From: Endozoicomonas sp. NE40
GTDB lineage: Bacteria; Pseudomonadota; Gammaproteobacteria; Pseudomonadales; Endozoicomonadaceae
Assembly: GCF_040549045.1 (NCBI RefSeq)
Contig: NZ_JBEWTB010000003.1
Location: 1-64,000 of the forward strand
Length of the DNA stretch: 64,000 nt
Direction of reading: 5' to 3'
In this document: in pieces, positions 42,542 to 50,815 of the stretch
How the letters are laid out: each line of letters opens with the position of its first letter
How positions within the stretch are numbered: position 1 is the stretch's first letter
Position numbers and translations under genes: made by a program
The notes under the pieces: generated by a model
The model's database searches: none
What the model saw: the letters and a program-made list of their open reading frames with translations, nothing else
Told to the model about the DNA's origin: nothing

Positions 42542-45405
42542 CAGATATGGTCGTATGCGATTAATGTCAGTAATGCGTCGTCAAACTCTGTGGGGATGTC
42601 CATCGGGCTATATCCGGGCTGCATAGGCGGCATGGTGTTCCGGCTGGCTTTTTCGATGGCTTTAGCCAATTTCTGCTCGTCGAAATAAGCCTCAATGCTT
42701 TCTTTTGTGCCTTTGCCCTGTTTCTGGCTGGGCCGTGACTCTTTGGAAGCAGGAGGGTTGCTAACGATAGGTTGTGGTGGTTTTGGCGGTTTGATCTGGG
42801 TGACTTCAGATTCAATGATCGGGGAGACTGCCGCCGCCTCAATGGTTTTTTCAATGTCTTGCGGGTCTGCGACTTCAATCAGGACAGTCGGTAACGGAGC
42901 AAGCTCTACATGACTTTGGGCATCACCCACTTCACCCTCTGTTTTTTCCTGAAATTCAGCTATTCCGGTTTCCTGGGTAACGGATTGATTCAGGGTGTCA
43001 GATTCTTGTGAAACTGAGGATTCAGACAGCTCTGAAGCCGAATTATTCTCGGACTCTTTGATCGATGACTGAATATCAGAAACGTGCTTTTCCAGCTGAC
43101 TGGCTGTGTCTGTGGTTTGCTCCTGATTTTTTTCGGTTGTATCAGTTTCCTGAGAAACTGGAAGCAGCCCGTTAGCGTCCTGCCAGGCGTTATAACGCTC
43201 TCTTGACGGGGTTAGCTGGTCATCCTGATAAGGCAGTCCCATACCGGCAGACAACTGCATTGTCCGGATATCTTCAGCCGCTCGCTGTTCCTCAGTCAAT
43301 GTCCTGTATTGCCGGTCAGCCTGCTCCTGTATAACAGAGTTTTCCAGCTCATTACCGGATTTATCAGGGTTTAGCAGCCCCTCATACTGGCTTATGCGCC
43401 TTAACTGGTCTAACTCAGTACCAGACAGCTCTGATAAGCTGGATTCGCCACTTTCGACTCTGGTTTTAAGCTCCTGGGCTGAAGTGGTTTGTTCTGTTTT
43501 TTCAGATACCTCTGGGTCTTCTGTAGTGCTATGCTTTCGGTCGTTCAGCTCTTCTTTGATTGACTGTCGAAGCTCATGGGCTTCACCAGCTTTTACAGGG
43601 TCTTCCCGCCATTCTGAAAGAGACGGCTTTATGTGATCCTTCATCACATTTAACTCGTCATCAGACAACTCTGACAGGGTGGATTCGCCGCTTTCAATTC
43701 TGGTTTTAAGTTGCTGGGCTAAATCTGCTTCGCCTATCTGGTCGGATTTTTTATCGCCCCACCAATTACCGCCTTTTTTTCCCAAAAACAGGCCAGCAGC
43801 ACCACCTAAAGCCCCCACTGCTAACGCACCTAATGGGCCAAGAAGCATCCCTGCTTTCGCTCCTGCCGCTGCACCAGCAATAGCGCCACCAGCCGCCCCC
43901 CCGATGGTACTGTCTTTTTTTACCTTTTTTTGTTCTTCAGTTAATTCTTCATCTTCATCAATGGACTTAAAGCGGCGAACGATGCCAACTATACCTGCCG
44001 TAGCCGCACCTGCAGCTGTGGCGAGAACACTGGCAATTAATCCTGATTTGCCATTAAAACCACCACCAGAGCCACCAGCACTGCCTTTGAGTTTTTTCAG
44101 CTCTTTTTGTTGAGCCTTGTGTCGCCTTTCATCAGCGGCAAGCTGTTCATCCAGTTTCTCTATCAGCTCGTCGTTTTCACGGTCTTTCAGTGCAGCCGGT
44201 TCAGGCTTTAAAGTCGTCAGTTTTTCCGTGAGACGTGCGAATAAACCACTGGACTCCTTACTGTTACGGGTAGTTTCCGTCTGTAGCTTTTCAATGCTGT
44301 TTTGAGTATTGGTTAACTCTTCACTGGCGTTGCTTCCCTGACCGGACACATTACGCAAAGCCCTCGCCGCAATGCGAACTGTTTTTCTGATCTGTTGAGG
44401 GCTGTTTGTGACCTTGCTTTTTACATTGGAAGCCAGCTGTGAACGGTACTCTTTACCCCGTATTCTCTGGGATTCATCCACTGAGAGCATCTTGCCATTG
44501 TCGTCTCTCAGCTGTTTTTTTGAGTCTTTGCCCCGTAGCTTTTTACCAAAATCAAGAATGCCTTTAATAGGCTTCCAGTTTGCCAGTTTACCCCCGACTT
44601 TTTTGGCGCCCTTGGAGTCAACGAACGTCTCTTTTAATTCCTTTGCAGCGGCATAGTAAGAACCTCCTGTGGCAGCAGCAGCAGAATCCGACGCACCTTT
44701 TTTGTCGATAGCCTTTCCGGCTTCAAGCGGGTTAATCGCTGATGCCAGTCCGCCCATTTTTTTTATGAACTGACCTTGCTGTTTAGCCTGCTCTTTCTCT
44801 CGCTGTTCTTTTTGTACCAACGCACTTTTAGGTAATGGCTCAGCGGCTTTTGCTTCCGGTTTAATCTCTTTTATTTTATCCAGATACTCAGGCTTCAGCG
44901 TGGCTGTACCAGGTTCGACAGTACGCCCTCTGGATGTTGTAACAACCGGTTTTTGAGTCAGTTTTTCATGCCCAGAATACTCTATTGATGGCTGAGTAGT
45001 TGCAGGCTTACCGGGAACCACATCAGCAGTTGTTATTAATGCTTTCTCATTTGGACTTTTTTCACGACGGCTTTTGTTCTTTTCCTGACTGGCCGGCAAC
45101 CAATTTTCATTGACTACCTGGACCACGGACGGCGAAGCTATGGGTTGTGGTGCTGGTTGCTGATTGATGGACGCGCTGTTCTTATTCGGTGATAAATCCG
45201 CCTGTTTCATCACAAACGGTAAATCTGAAGTATTCTTACCAATCTGTTTCACTAAAAGCGGCAAAACCGAGGTATTAAGCTCGATCTGTTTCAGTGAATC
45301 AGCAATATCGTCCGTTGGCTTCAGCTCATTATCCCGCTCCTGAATAGCGTTATCAGACGCCAGACGGAACGAATCAATTTCTATTACGGCATTACGATCC
45401 GGCAT
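42541..45405 (-). CDS. Tape-measure-like tail protein
   Basis: A 954-residue protein with long low-complexity Gln/Glu/Lys/Ser stretches, coiled-coil segments, and two Gly/Ala-rich hydrophobic segments near residues 450-475 and 495-545 (GAIAGAAAGAKAG then GPLGALAVGALGG). The C-terminus (MDIPTEFDDALLTLIAYDHI) looks like the end seen in other phage tape-measure or tail-length proteins. Size, charge pattern, and position just before gp25 and J fit a tail length ruler. The specific family could not be confirmed by eye. Confidence 0.65.
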   Translation of the reverse strand: MPDRNAVIEIDSFRLASDNAIQERDNELKPTDDIADSLKQIELNTSVLPLLVKQIGKNTSDLPFVMKQADLSPNKNSASINQQPAPQPIASPSVVQVVNENWLPASQEKNKSRREKSPNEKALITTADVVPGKPATTQPSIEYSGHEKLTQKPVVTTSRGRTVEPGTATLKPEYLDKIKEIKPEAKAAEPLPKSALVQKEQREKEQAKQQGQFIKKMGGLASAINPLEAGKAIDKKGASDSAAAATGGSYYAAAKELKETFVDSKGAKKVGGKLANWKPIKGILDFGKKLRGKDSKKQLRDDNGKMLSVDESQRIRGKEYRSQLASNVKSKVTNSPQQIRKTVRIAARALRNVSGQGSNASEELTNTQNSIEKLQTETTRNSKESSGLFARLTEKLTTLKPEPAALKDRENDELIEKLDEQLAADERRHKAQQKELKKLKGSAGGSGGGFNGKSGLIASVLATAAGAATAGIVGIVRRFKSIDEDEELTEEQKKVKKDSTIGGAAGGAIAGAAAGAKAGMLLGPLGALAVGALGGAAGLFLGKKGGNWWGDKKSDQIGEADLAQQLKTRIESGESTLSELSDDELNVMKDHIKPSLSEWREDPVKAGEAHELRQSIKEELNDRKHSTTEDPEVSEKTEQTTSAQELKTRVESGESSLSELSGTELDQLRRISQYEGLLNPDKSGNELENSVIQEQADRQYRTLTEEQRAAEDIRTMQLSAGMGLPYQDDQLTPSRERYNAWQDANGLLPVSQETDTTEKNQEQTTDTASQLEKHVSDIQSSIKESENNSASELSESSVSQESDTLNQSVTQETGIAEFQEKTEGEVGDAQSHVELAPLPTVLIEVADPQDIEKTIEAAAVSPIIESEVTQIKPPKPPQPIVSNPPASKESRPSQKQGKGTKESIEAYFDEQKLAKAIEKASRNTMPPMQPGYSPMDIPTEFDDALLTLIAYDHI

Positions 45406-45517
45406 TTTGGTGCTTCCGTTTTAATCCTTCATGGAGTTTCAGAACCAGTCGCTTTGGTTGGTTTAGCAGACCGCCTAATGTTTGATTACCAAACAGACAA
45501 AGATTGTTAATGATCAC
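45392..45517 (-). CDS. Possible 41-residue protein in the tail operon
   Basis: GTG 45517 opens a 41-codon frame (VIINNLCLFGNQTLGGLLNQ and PKRLVLKLHEGLKRKHQNAG) that ends inside the first codons of the tape-measure-like gene. It has a basic amphipathic C-terminal half. It lies in the otherwise gene-free 45406-45533 gap, and its coding look (Leu/Lys-rich, no rare residues) argues for a real short gene, but the Shine-Dalgarno is too close and weak. Confidence 0.35.
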   Translation of the reverse strand: MIINNLCLFGNQTLGGLLNQPKRLVLKLHEGLKRKHQNAGS

Positions 45518-45533
45518 GCCCCAACTGGCAGTG

Positions 45534-46301
45534 CTATAGTCCTGGAATGTAATGCTGATACCGAAAGGGTAACTGCAGAGCAGTTGTTACCTCCCTGTTG
45601 TCCGGGCATTGGTGCGGTGGTGTGGTTAACAGAATCCGACCGTTAGACACTGTTGATTGCAGGCCGTGAGTCATTTCTTTTTGCAGGGCCGTAACATCAT
45701 CCCTAAGTTTTTCGTACCGGCTGATAGGTAAACCGGCCAGCACTTCACGGACGTTAGCCCGACGTTTTTCATCGTCTTTTTCCAGGTCATTAGGCTTAGT
45801 CAGTTGCTCTGCCAGAGTTTCAAAGCGAATAACAGCCGCCTGGCGACGATAATCGTTACTGTCAGGCTTCAGGTCTGTGAGTACCATGCGTAGCTCTTCC
45901 AGACGCTCCAGAGCCTCACCACTCAACGGCACAACCCGCCAACCATCCAGCTCCCGGTATGGCCTGCCTTTCATTTCCTGATAGTTTTCAGCAAGTAGCT
46001 GTAAATCAAAATTGTGAACGTGAGGCTGTTTGCAGTGTGGGCAGTCATAAGGTATCGACAAGATTCGGTCATTTAGCGTATGCAAGGCATACCAATACAG
46101 CGCAAAACGGCGGTCGTCTCCCGTCCACTGGGCGCTATTGGAATACTGATCTGGCGACTGGGTAGCATTCAGGAACGACGTGGTTAACGCCTCTTCGTGA
46201 TTCGGAGAGACGCCGGACAGCTCCATGGCTTCCATTGCCGTCATTTCACGGAGCTGGATTTTTATTTCCGGGTTACTGGGTAGGCTGAAGGGTGCTAACA
46301 C
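45534..46301 (-). CDS. Baseplate hub/tail assembly protein (T4 gp26-like candidate)
   Basis: A 255-residue protein with a CPHCKQPHVHNFDLQLLAENY motif near residue 90 (CxxC with nearby His), as in T4 gp26-type baseplate hub assembly proteins. It is followed by PLSGEALERLEELRMVL and a helical C-terminus. It starts at GTG 46301, and a late promoter element lies at 46359-46376. The match to gp26 is from the CxxC motif and neighbourhood, so it is tentative. Confidence 0.55.
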   Translation of the reverse strand: MLAPFSLPSNPEIKIQLREMTAMEAMELSGVSPNHEEALTTSFLNATQSPDQYSNSAQWTGDDRRFALYWYALHTLNDRILSIPYDCPHCKQPHVHNFDLQLLAENYQEMKGRPYRELDGWRVVPLSGEALERLEELRMVLTDLKPDSNDYRRQAAVIRFETLAEQLTKPNDLEKDDEKRRANVREVLAGLPISRYEKLRDDVTALQKEMTHGLQSTVSNGRILLTTPPHQCPDNREVTTALQLPFRYQHYIPGL

Positions 46302-46376
46302 TGATCTTATCCATCACTAACATCATCAGCGCAGTGTGATCATCTTATGGGGCAAAGACTCTTAATAATTTTTTTT
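46302..46376 (-). promoter_or_regulatory. Putative late promoter of the baseplate operon
   Basis: Minus-strand AAAAAAAATTATTAAGAG (46359-46376) lies 58 nt before the GTG start. A short and weak inverted repeat (ATCAC/GTGAT, flanked by TGATC/GATCA) occupies the leader. The element is close to the others but this leader hairpin is the weakest of the set. Confidence 0.45.
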
Positions 46377-46384
46377 GAAATTTG

Positions 46385-46431
46385 TTGACCGATTTAAAAT
46401 CAAATACCAATATTAGGTATATATTGGTATT
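46385..46431 (+). promoter_or_regulatory. parDE promoter/operator
   Basis: TTGACC (46385-46390) and a weak CAATAT 17 nt later precede the antitoxin gene. A perfect inverted repeat AATACCAATA/TATTGGTATT (46403-46412 and 46422-46431, 9-nt centre) overlaps the -10 region, the normal place for a ParD-type autorepressor to bind. Confidence 0.6.
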
Positions 46432-46452
46432 TATACGATGCGGGAGAAAAAT

Positions 46453-46695
46453 ATGGCTAAAAACACCAGCATAACCTTGGGAAATCACTTCGACGGGTTT
46501 ATTTCAAGTCAGATTGAAAGTGGTCGTTATGGCTCTGCCAGTGAGGTTATTCGTGCTGCCTTACGACTCTTGGAGAGCAATGAAACAAAGCTAAACACTC
46601 TTAGGAATCTCCTCATAGAGGGAGAGGAAAGTGGCACTGCCAGTTACGATTACAATACTTTTATCAGTGAGCTGGATAGCGAAAATAACGAATGA
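46453..46695 (+). CDS. parD: ParD-like antitoxin
   Basis: The start is ATG 46453 (MAKNTSITLGNHFDGFISSQ), with GGGAG close upstream. The RHH N-terminus and the SGRYGSASEVIRAALRLLES segment are the ParD signature. About 80 residues is the usual length. It pairs with the downstream ParE gene (4-bp overlap) as an addiction module on the plus strand, opposite to the surrounding tail genes. Confidence 0.9.
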   Translation: MAKNTSITLGNHFDGFISSQIESGRYGSASEVIRAALRLLESNETKLNTLRNLLIEGEESGTASYDYNTFISELDSENNE

Positions 46696-46994
46696 AGACG
46701 TTTGTTCTAACTCAGAAAGCAAAAAGCGACCTGAAGGAAATCGCAAAGTTCACTGAAAGTCGGTGGGGGAAAAAGCAAAGGAACTTTTATTTAAAGCAGT
46801 TTGACGATGCTTTCCATTTACTTGCAAGACAACCGGAAATAGCCAAGTCTTGTGATGATATCAGGGATGGCTACTTGAAATTTCTTCAGGGGAGCCATGT
46901 AATATTTTTCAAACTGATAACTGAAAAAAAGATAGAAATTGTGAGAATTCTTCACAAAAATATGGATATAGATACCCGCTTGAATAGTCCTTAA
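46692..46994 (+). CDS. parE: ParE-like toxin
   Basis: The 100-residue protein has the RelE/ParE fold: FVLTQKAKSDLKEIAKFTES at the N-terminus, a central helical region with LLARQPEIAKSCDD, then DGYLKFLQGSHVIFFKL and IEIVRILHKNMD. ParE toxins inhibit gyrase. It overlaps parD by 4 bp, so both are co-translated. A hairpin terminator follows at 46995-47016. Confidence 0.88.
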   Translation: MKTFVLTQKAKSDLKEIAKFTESRWGKKQRNFYLKQFDDAFHLLARQPEIAKSCDDIRDGYLKFLQGSHVIFFKLITEKKIEIVRILHKNMDIDTRLNSP

Positions 46995-47016
46995 AAAAGG
47001 GGCAAACGCCCCTTTC
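46995..47016. terminator. Bidirectional terminator
   Basis: Stem AAGGGGC/GCCCCTT with a 4-nt AAAC loop, preceded by AAAAAA and followed by TTTC, giving T-runs in both directions. It lies between parE and the convergent STM3941-like gene. Confidence 0.7.
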
Positions 47017-47020
47017 AATA

Positions 47021-47494
47021 TCAGGCTGAGGCGAGTTTGGGAGAGTGTATATACGAGGCGTCCACATATTCACTGAATACTTGTAGCACCTCATCAGTAC
47101 TGACTTCCAAGCCCTGCGGATTAAAAACAAACGGTGTGCCGTAGGTTTTTAGAATTAGACTGCTCGTATAACCATTCAGGTAATGTTCGGGGTTGTCTAC
47201 GTGAATAGCTATCTGTTTCTTCACTACGCTGATTTTTGTCACTTTAGACCAGGGAACAAACCCGCCTTGTACCGCCACTAAAAATCCTGACACCCCATCT
47301 TCAGCAAAAACAAGAGCAGGAACTTTTGCAAAGAGCTTTCGTGCCTGAAGAAAAACGTGATAACCACAAAAGAATAAGCAAAAAAGACCAATCAGTCCAT
47401 CAACCCATACTGCAAGCAAAACAGCTGAAACAGCCACCAGCCCTATCATGACGACTTTGGTTTTGTCGAAATTAATCACTTTTTTCTGACTCAT
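47021..47494 (-). CDS. STM3941-like membrane protein
   Basis: A 157-residue protein with a basic N-terminus, two hydrophobic helices (VVMIGLVAVSAVLLAVWVDG and LIGLFCLFFCGYHVFLQ) and a C-terminal strand-rich domain (FVPWSKVTKISVV, NPEHYLNGYTSSLILKTYG). This two-helix plus PH-like domain plan matches the STM3941 family of unknown function, often found in accessory regions. It is a single gene inside the toxin-antitoxin island and is divergent from the next TA pair. Confidence 0.65.
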   Translation of the reverse strand: MSQKKVINFDKTKVVMIGLVAVSAVLLAVWVDGLIGLFCLFFCGYHVFLQARKLFAKVPALVFAEDGVSGFLVAVQGGFVPWSKVTKISVVKKQIAIHVDNPEHYLNGYTSSLILKTYGTPFVFNPQGLEVSTDEVLQVFSEYVDASYIHSPKLASA

Positions 47495-47630
47495 AAAATC
47501 CCTACATTACTTTCCGAAAATGGCAAAAACACAGGGCAGCAGCCAGATTTTGAAAACTGATTAAATTCTTATCACTTCCCTGTATGGCGAAATATACATG
47601 CCGGTGAAATCAAGTTAAGTAGCTATAAGT

Positions 47631-47673
47631 ACCTATGCTGTATACAATAGATTCCATTGAATACAGTATAGGT
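47631..47673 (+). promoter_or_regulatory. Operator of the second RHH/ParE pair
   Basis: Inverted repeat with 18-bp arms (ACCTATGCTGTATACAAT and ATTGAATACAGTATAGGT; 16 of 18 symmetric) and a 7-nt centre, ending 8 bp before the antitoxin start. It is the longest symmetric site in the window and probably binds the RHH antitoxin. Confidence 0.65.
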
Positions 47674-47681
47674 GATTGATT

Positions 47682-47933
47682 ATGTCTACTTCTGCGAGAA
47701 CCGTTCGGCTAAACGATGATATGAGTCAGGCTGTTGATGAAATAGCCAGAATATGCGGTCGTGATGCAAATTTTGTTATGAGAGAAGCCATTGAAGAATA
47801 TGTAAAGCATCATGAATGGATTATTAAAGAGACACAAAGGCGCTTAACGAAACTTGAAAATGGCGAGGGCAAACTCGTTTCACACGATACCGTTAAAGAC
47901 TCCATCCTTAAACGAATTCAGAGCAAAAATTGA
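47682..47933 (+). CDS. RHH antitoxin
   Basis: ATG 47682 (MSTSARTVRLNDDMSQAVDE) starts an RHH protein of about 83 residues; ICGRDANFVMREAIEEYVKH is the second helix pair and the acidic/basic C-terminal part would bind the toxin. It is followed without gap by a ParE-family toxin. It differs in sequence from the parD at 46453, so these are independent modules. The operator is the 47631-47673 inverted repeat. Confidence 0.85.
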   Translation: MSTSARTVRLNDDMSQAVDEIARICGRDANFVMREAIEEYVKHHEWIIKETQRRLTKLENGEGKLVSHDTVKDSILKRIQSKN

Positions 47934-48220
47934 TGAATATTTACTGGATGGAAGAGGCTGAATATGACCTTAACCACTGGCTTGACTACATGGCAATACG
48001 TAACCCGGAAGCGGGTAACAGGATCGCTGTAGAGGTGCTGGAAGCTGTTGAAAGCCTCAAAGAAAACCCGTTAAAAGGTAGAGTTGGCAAGGTTCACAAC
48101 ACAAGAGAGCTGATTATTCCTGACAATCCTCTCAAGGTTATTTATACAGTCGAAGAAAGCCTAATCAGTATTATGTTTGTCCCTCACCAACGACAACGAT
48201 GGTCGTCTATTCAGAACTGA
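47933..48220 (+). CDS. ParE/RelE-family toxin
   Basis: ATG 47933 (MNIYWMEEAEYDLNHWLDYM) overlaps the antitoxin stop as TGATG. The 95-residue product has the ParE-type pattern: IAVEVLEAVESLKENPLKG, TRELIIPDNPLKVIYTV and IMFVPHQRQRW. It is the toxin of the second RHH/ParE module. Which cellular target it has cannot be told from sequence. Confidence 0.87.
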   Translation: MNIYWMEEAEYDLNHWLDYMAIRNPEAGNRIAVEVLEAVESLKENPLKGRVGKVHNTRELIIPDNPLKVIYTVEESLISIMFVPHQRQRWSSIQN

Positions 48221-48257
48221 CAAAACCATCAGGAGAAATCAGGATTCTTCGCCCACT

Positions 48258-48389
48258 TCACAAAAGCAGTCTGGCAATGACTATACCGGTTGCAATCGAA
48301 AAAGGTACTAAGGCTATAACCCCCAAAATGAAAAACCTTTCAATTTTCTCACCAGTCAAGCTGGTTTTCTTAGCTTTGTTGTCAGTCAT
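48258..48389 (-). CDS. Possible small single-helix membrane peptide
   Basis: ATG 48389 opens a 43-codon frame (MTDNKAKKTSLTGEKIERFF followed by a hydrophobic IALVPFSIATGIVIARLLL end). It has a basic N-terminus and one transmembrane helix. No good Shine-Dalgarno is seen. It lies between the second TA module and HigBA on the opposite strand and could be a small membrane toxin-like peptide or nothing. Confidence 0.35.
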   Translation of the reverse strand: MTDNKAKKTSLTGEKIERFFILGVIALVPFSIATGIVIARLLL

Positions 48390-48429
48390 TGTCTGAAATC
48401 TAGCCCTATATTGCCCACATTGACACCTG

Positions 48430-48470
48430 TAACTTACCAGGTTACGCTTATATTGTCTTTTGATACGGAG
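48430..48470 (+). promoter_or_regulatory. higBA promoter/operator candidate
   Basis: A short inverted repeat GTAAC-n7-GTTAC (about 48429-48445) followed by TATATT lies 30-50 bp before the higB start. HigA dimers bind short palindromes in the promoter, and this is the only symmetric site seen here. Confidence 0.45.
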
Positions 48471-48477
48471 GTGTTCA

Positions 48478-48756
48478 TTGATAAAGACATTTAAGCACAA
48501 GGGTCTTAGAGTCTTTTTTGAAACAGGTTCAACCAAAGGAATTATGGTTTCTCACAAAGACAAGTTAAGGCGAATTCTAACCCACCTTGACGCTGCCAGT
48601 AGAGTGGAAGATATGAACTTTCCAGCCTACAGGCTTCACCAGCTGAAAGGTAATTTGGAAGGCCAATGGTCTGTTACGGTGAATGGGAACTGGCGTGTTT
48701 TCTTTAAATTTAAAGATGGTCACGCCTATATCGTCAACTACAACGATTACCACTAG
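48478..48756 (+). CDS. higB: HigB toxin
   Basis: The true start is TTG 48478 (MIKTFKHKGLRVFFETGSTK), after GGAGG, as the family begins with MIKSF.HKGL. The 92-residue sequence has the RelE-type HigB pattern: KDKLRRILTHLDAASRVEDM, FPAYRLHQLKGNLEGQWSVT and NWRVFFKFKDGHAYIVNYND. HigB cleaves mRNA on the ribosome. It is upstream of higA, the normal HigBA order. Confidence 0.92.
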   Translation: MIKTFKHKGLRVFFETGSTKGIMVSHKDKLRRILTHLDAASRVEDMNFPAYRLHQLKGNLEGQWSVTVNGNWRVFFKFKDGHAYIVNYNDYH

Positions 48757-48815
48757 GTAGCACATGGAAAGGTTGTTGCAGCAGCCTTTCCTACCTATGA
48801 AAGAGAGTACCATAT

Positions 48816-49094
48816 ATGAACATGCACAACCCAGCACACCCGGCAGAAATCCTGAATGAGGAGTATATCAAGCCTCTGGGATTAACAATCACTGAAGTCG
48901 CCAAGCGCCTCGGTGTTACTCGCAAGGCGGTTTCTGAGCTCATCAATATGAAAACAGGCATCAGTATTCCTATGGCTTACAGACTGGCTAAAGCCTGTAA
49001 CACAACACCGGAACTGTGGATTAACATGCAGGTTAAATATGATCTGTGGCAGAACCGTGACATTGATGTCAGTAATGTCAGTTCACTTGCCTGA
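48816..49094 (+). CDS. higA: HigA antitoxin (XRE family)
   Basis: A 92-residue HTH protein with the HigA signature HPAEILNEEYIKPLGLTITE, VAKRLGVTRKAVSELINMKT and MAYRLAKACNTTPELWINMQ. It neutralises HigB and represses the operon. It is 59 bp after higB, a wider gap than in the other pairs. An inverted repeat (49109-49133) after it may act as a weak terminator. Confidence 0.92.
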   Translation: MNMHNPAHPAEILNEEYIKPLGLTITEVAKRLGVTRKAVSELINMKTGISIPMAYRLAKACNTTPELWINMQVKYDLWQNRDIDVSNVSSLA

Positions 49095-49108
49095 TATGAA
49101 TTGAGAAT

Positions 49109-49133
49109 GGAAGGCCTGAACCACGGGCCTTCA
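49109..49133 (+). terminator. Hairpin after higA
   Basis: Arms GAAGGCC and GGCCTTC with a 9-nt loop; only a weak T-run follows. It lies between higA and the convergent tail gene end at 49139. Confidence 0.45.
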
Positions 49134-49138
49134 AATCA

Positions 49139-49723
49139 TTAAACCGAAAACTTCTGCACAAACCTCACCGGAAACTCTAGCAAGCCACCGTCTGCCTCAT
49201 AGCTTTCTGTGATATCGCCCACCAGCGTCGGGAATATTTCCCACTCCCTAGCGTCGTCTTTCTTGTGCGTTATCTGTCCGTTTTCTTCAATGAGCTGGTA
49301 ACGGGTACATTTGCGCAGGTAGTTACTTTCAAGGTTAACTGTTGCCCTGCCGTTGGCTGGGCTGTGACCGCTTCCATTGATTACTTTTGCAATCCACGCC
49401 GCCATCCAGTTATAGACTCTTCTGTCCTGGTTATCCCTGACCGTCATAGACAGCTCTACAGGCATTGACCGGACGGGCATAGTGATAACACCAGCCCCGA
49501 CGTTTTTCGTCTCAGTCTCGACCTCTAAAGCCCCGTAGGTGATGTCCTTTACATAGATCGAAAGGTCTTTTGGTGGGTTTGCATCGTCATTTGCGTTAGA
49601 ACTGCCATGAAAAACTAACTCCCATTGCCACTGTTGTTGGAAGCGGGTCTTAATGGCTGTGTTCACCATATCGCACCGCAACCGGTTTAAATCTTTCCTG
49701 GCGGTTGATACACCCAGAGCCAT
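49139..49723 (-). CDS. Virion protein, tail tube/neck candidate
   Basis: ATG 49723 (MALGVSTARKDLNRLRCDMV) overlaps the upstream stop as TGATG and has AGGGTGG upstream. The 194-residue protein is strand-rich with WQWELVFHGSSN, YGALEVETETKNVGAGV and EFPVRFVQKFSV. The length, beta-rich build and placement in the tube-sheath-capsid operon fit a T4 gp19-like tube or tail-completion protein, but no family is certain. Confidence 0.5.
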   Translation of the reverse strand: MALGVSTARKDLNRLRCDMVNTAIKTRFQQQWQWELVFHGSSNANDDANPPKDLSIYVKDITYGALEVETETKNVGAGVITMPVRSMPVELSMTVRDNQDRRVYNWMAAWIAKVINGSGHSPANGRATVNLESNYLRKCTRYQLIEENGQITHKKDDAREWEIFPTLVGDITESYEADGGLLEFPVRFVQKFSV

Positions 49724-50292
49724 CAGAACCACCCTGATATAGAAATAGTGGGCAGGAAGCTGTGTTCTTCTTCCATCGCTGTTTCAAGGGCATCCAGTTT
49801 TGCCTGAGTTTCACTGGCTTGCGGTATGGCATCAACCGGCAGTTTTGCCGCCTGGTTCGCCTGACGCAGCCGCTCATTATTTTGCAGCTCAATCAGGTGG
49901 TAAAGGTACTGCTCAATCAGGCCAATGGACTCACCCGGCAACATGCCGCTATCCAGTGGCAGATGATTGATATCCACCACAAAATCGACTTTGTAAGGCG
50001 GTTCACTCCAGCGGTTAACATGAGTGACGTTTATCATCCCTTCACGGTTAATCATGCTTTTGTGATAGTTGCCTTTACTGTCGTGTACCGCAATCAGCTG
50101 ACTGAAGAATGGCGGGACTTCCACCCCACCATTCACCACGTCATCAGCGGACAAATACAACGAACCACTACTACCGGCTTTATCCTGGTAGCGGCGCATG
50201 GCGAGCTTTAGTAGTCCTTCCAGCTTCTCCGGTTCCAGGAGCAAAACGGCGAACCGGTCACAGACGGCTTGTAGTAGTTCGTTTGGTGTCAC
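49723..50292 (-). CDS. Virion structural protein, unassigned
   Basis: A 189-residue protein starting at GTG 50292 after AAGGAT. It has a helical N-terminus (LLQAVCDRFAVLLLEPEKLE), a middle strand-rich part with PPFFSQLIAVHDSKGNYHKS, and a C-terminal helix-rich tail. It resembles head-tail connector or neck proteins in order and size. It couples to the next gene as TGATG. No family identified. Confidence 0.5.
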   Translation of the reverse strand: MTPNELLQAVCDRFAVLLLEPEKLEGLLKLAMRRYQDKAGSSGSLYLSADDVVNGGVEVPPFFSQLIAVHDSKGNYHKSMINREGMINVTHVNRWSEPPYKVDFVVDINHLPLDSGMLPGESIGLIEQYLYHLIELQNNERLRQANQAAKLPVDAIPQASETQAKLDALETAMEEEHSFLPTISISGWF

Positions 50293-50295
50293 TGG

Positions 50296-50805
50296 TTAGT
50301 ATCCTTTTCCAGACAGAAGCTCAGCCCAGTTGTATCGAATCGTGCCAGATGGTTTAACGATGGCAGTACGATCCTCAACACTCAGGTCAGTGGCGTCCAG
50401 CTTGATAAAGCAATGGGACAGCCGGAATCTCAGCGGTTCCACACCATTTGGCAGAGACTCACAGATCAGCTTCAGCTCCAGGGTCAGATACTCTTTTTTG
50501 GCAACCGAGTCACGGATCATTTCCAGCACAGCACCAGATATCACTTCTTTGAAAGTGATCGACATTTCGCCGCTGTTGTTGTACGACCCCTGTTGTGTGA
50601 ATTGCACACCGAGAGGCGCAAAGGTTTCAATCTCTTCCCTGGAGAAAGCGGGAATCTGGGTTGCCTGCACCAGGGTTGAAAACTTCTCTTTGCCTTTGAT
50701 GATCAGCTCAAAGTTACTACTGACCGCACCTTCACCCATGGCAAGGTGTTGGTCATACGCTCTTTTCAGGAGCTTAATATCGCCCTTTGCATTTGCTATA
50801 GACAT
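50296..50805 (-). CDS. Tail tube protein
   Basis: A 169-residue strand-rich protein with NFELIIKGKEKFSTLVQATQ, an IPAFSREEIETFAPLGVQFT segment, GEMSITFKEVISGAVLEMIR, and FRLSHCFIKLDATDLS. Its size (T4 gp19 is 163 residues) and its position two genes downstream of the sheath make tail tube the likely role. The tube fills the sheath and carries DNA. Confidence 0.65.
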   Translation of the reverse strand: MSIANAKGDIKLLKRAYDQHLAMGEGAVSSNFELIIKGKEKFSTLVQATQIPAFSREEIETFAPLGVQFTQQGSYNNSGEMSITFKEVISGAVLEMIRDSVAKKEYLTLELKLICESLPNGVEPLRFRLSHCFIKLDATDLSVEDRTAIVKPSGTIRYNWAELLSGKGY

Positions 50806-50815
50806 TTACTACCAC

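Noticed and set aside
48199..48396. 65-residue plus-strand frame after the second ParE
   Set aside because: It overlaps the toxin end, has no Shine-Dalgarno and begins inside the toxin gene; the opposite-strand small membrane peptide is a slightly better candidate, and even that is weak.
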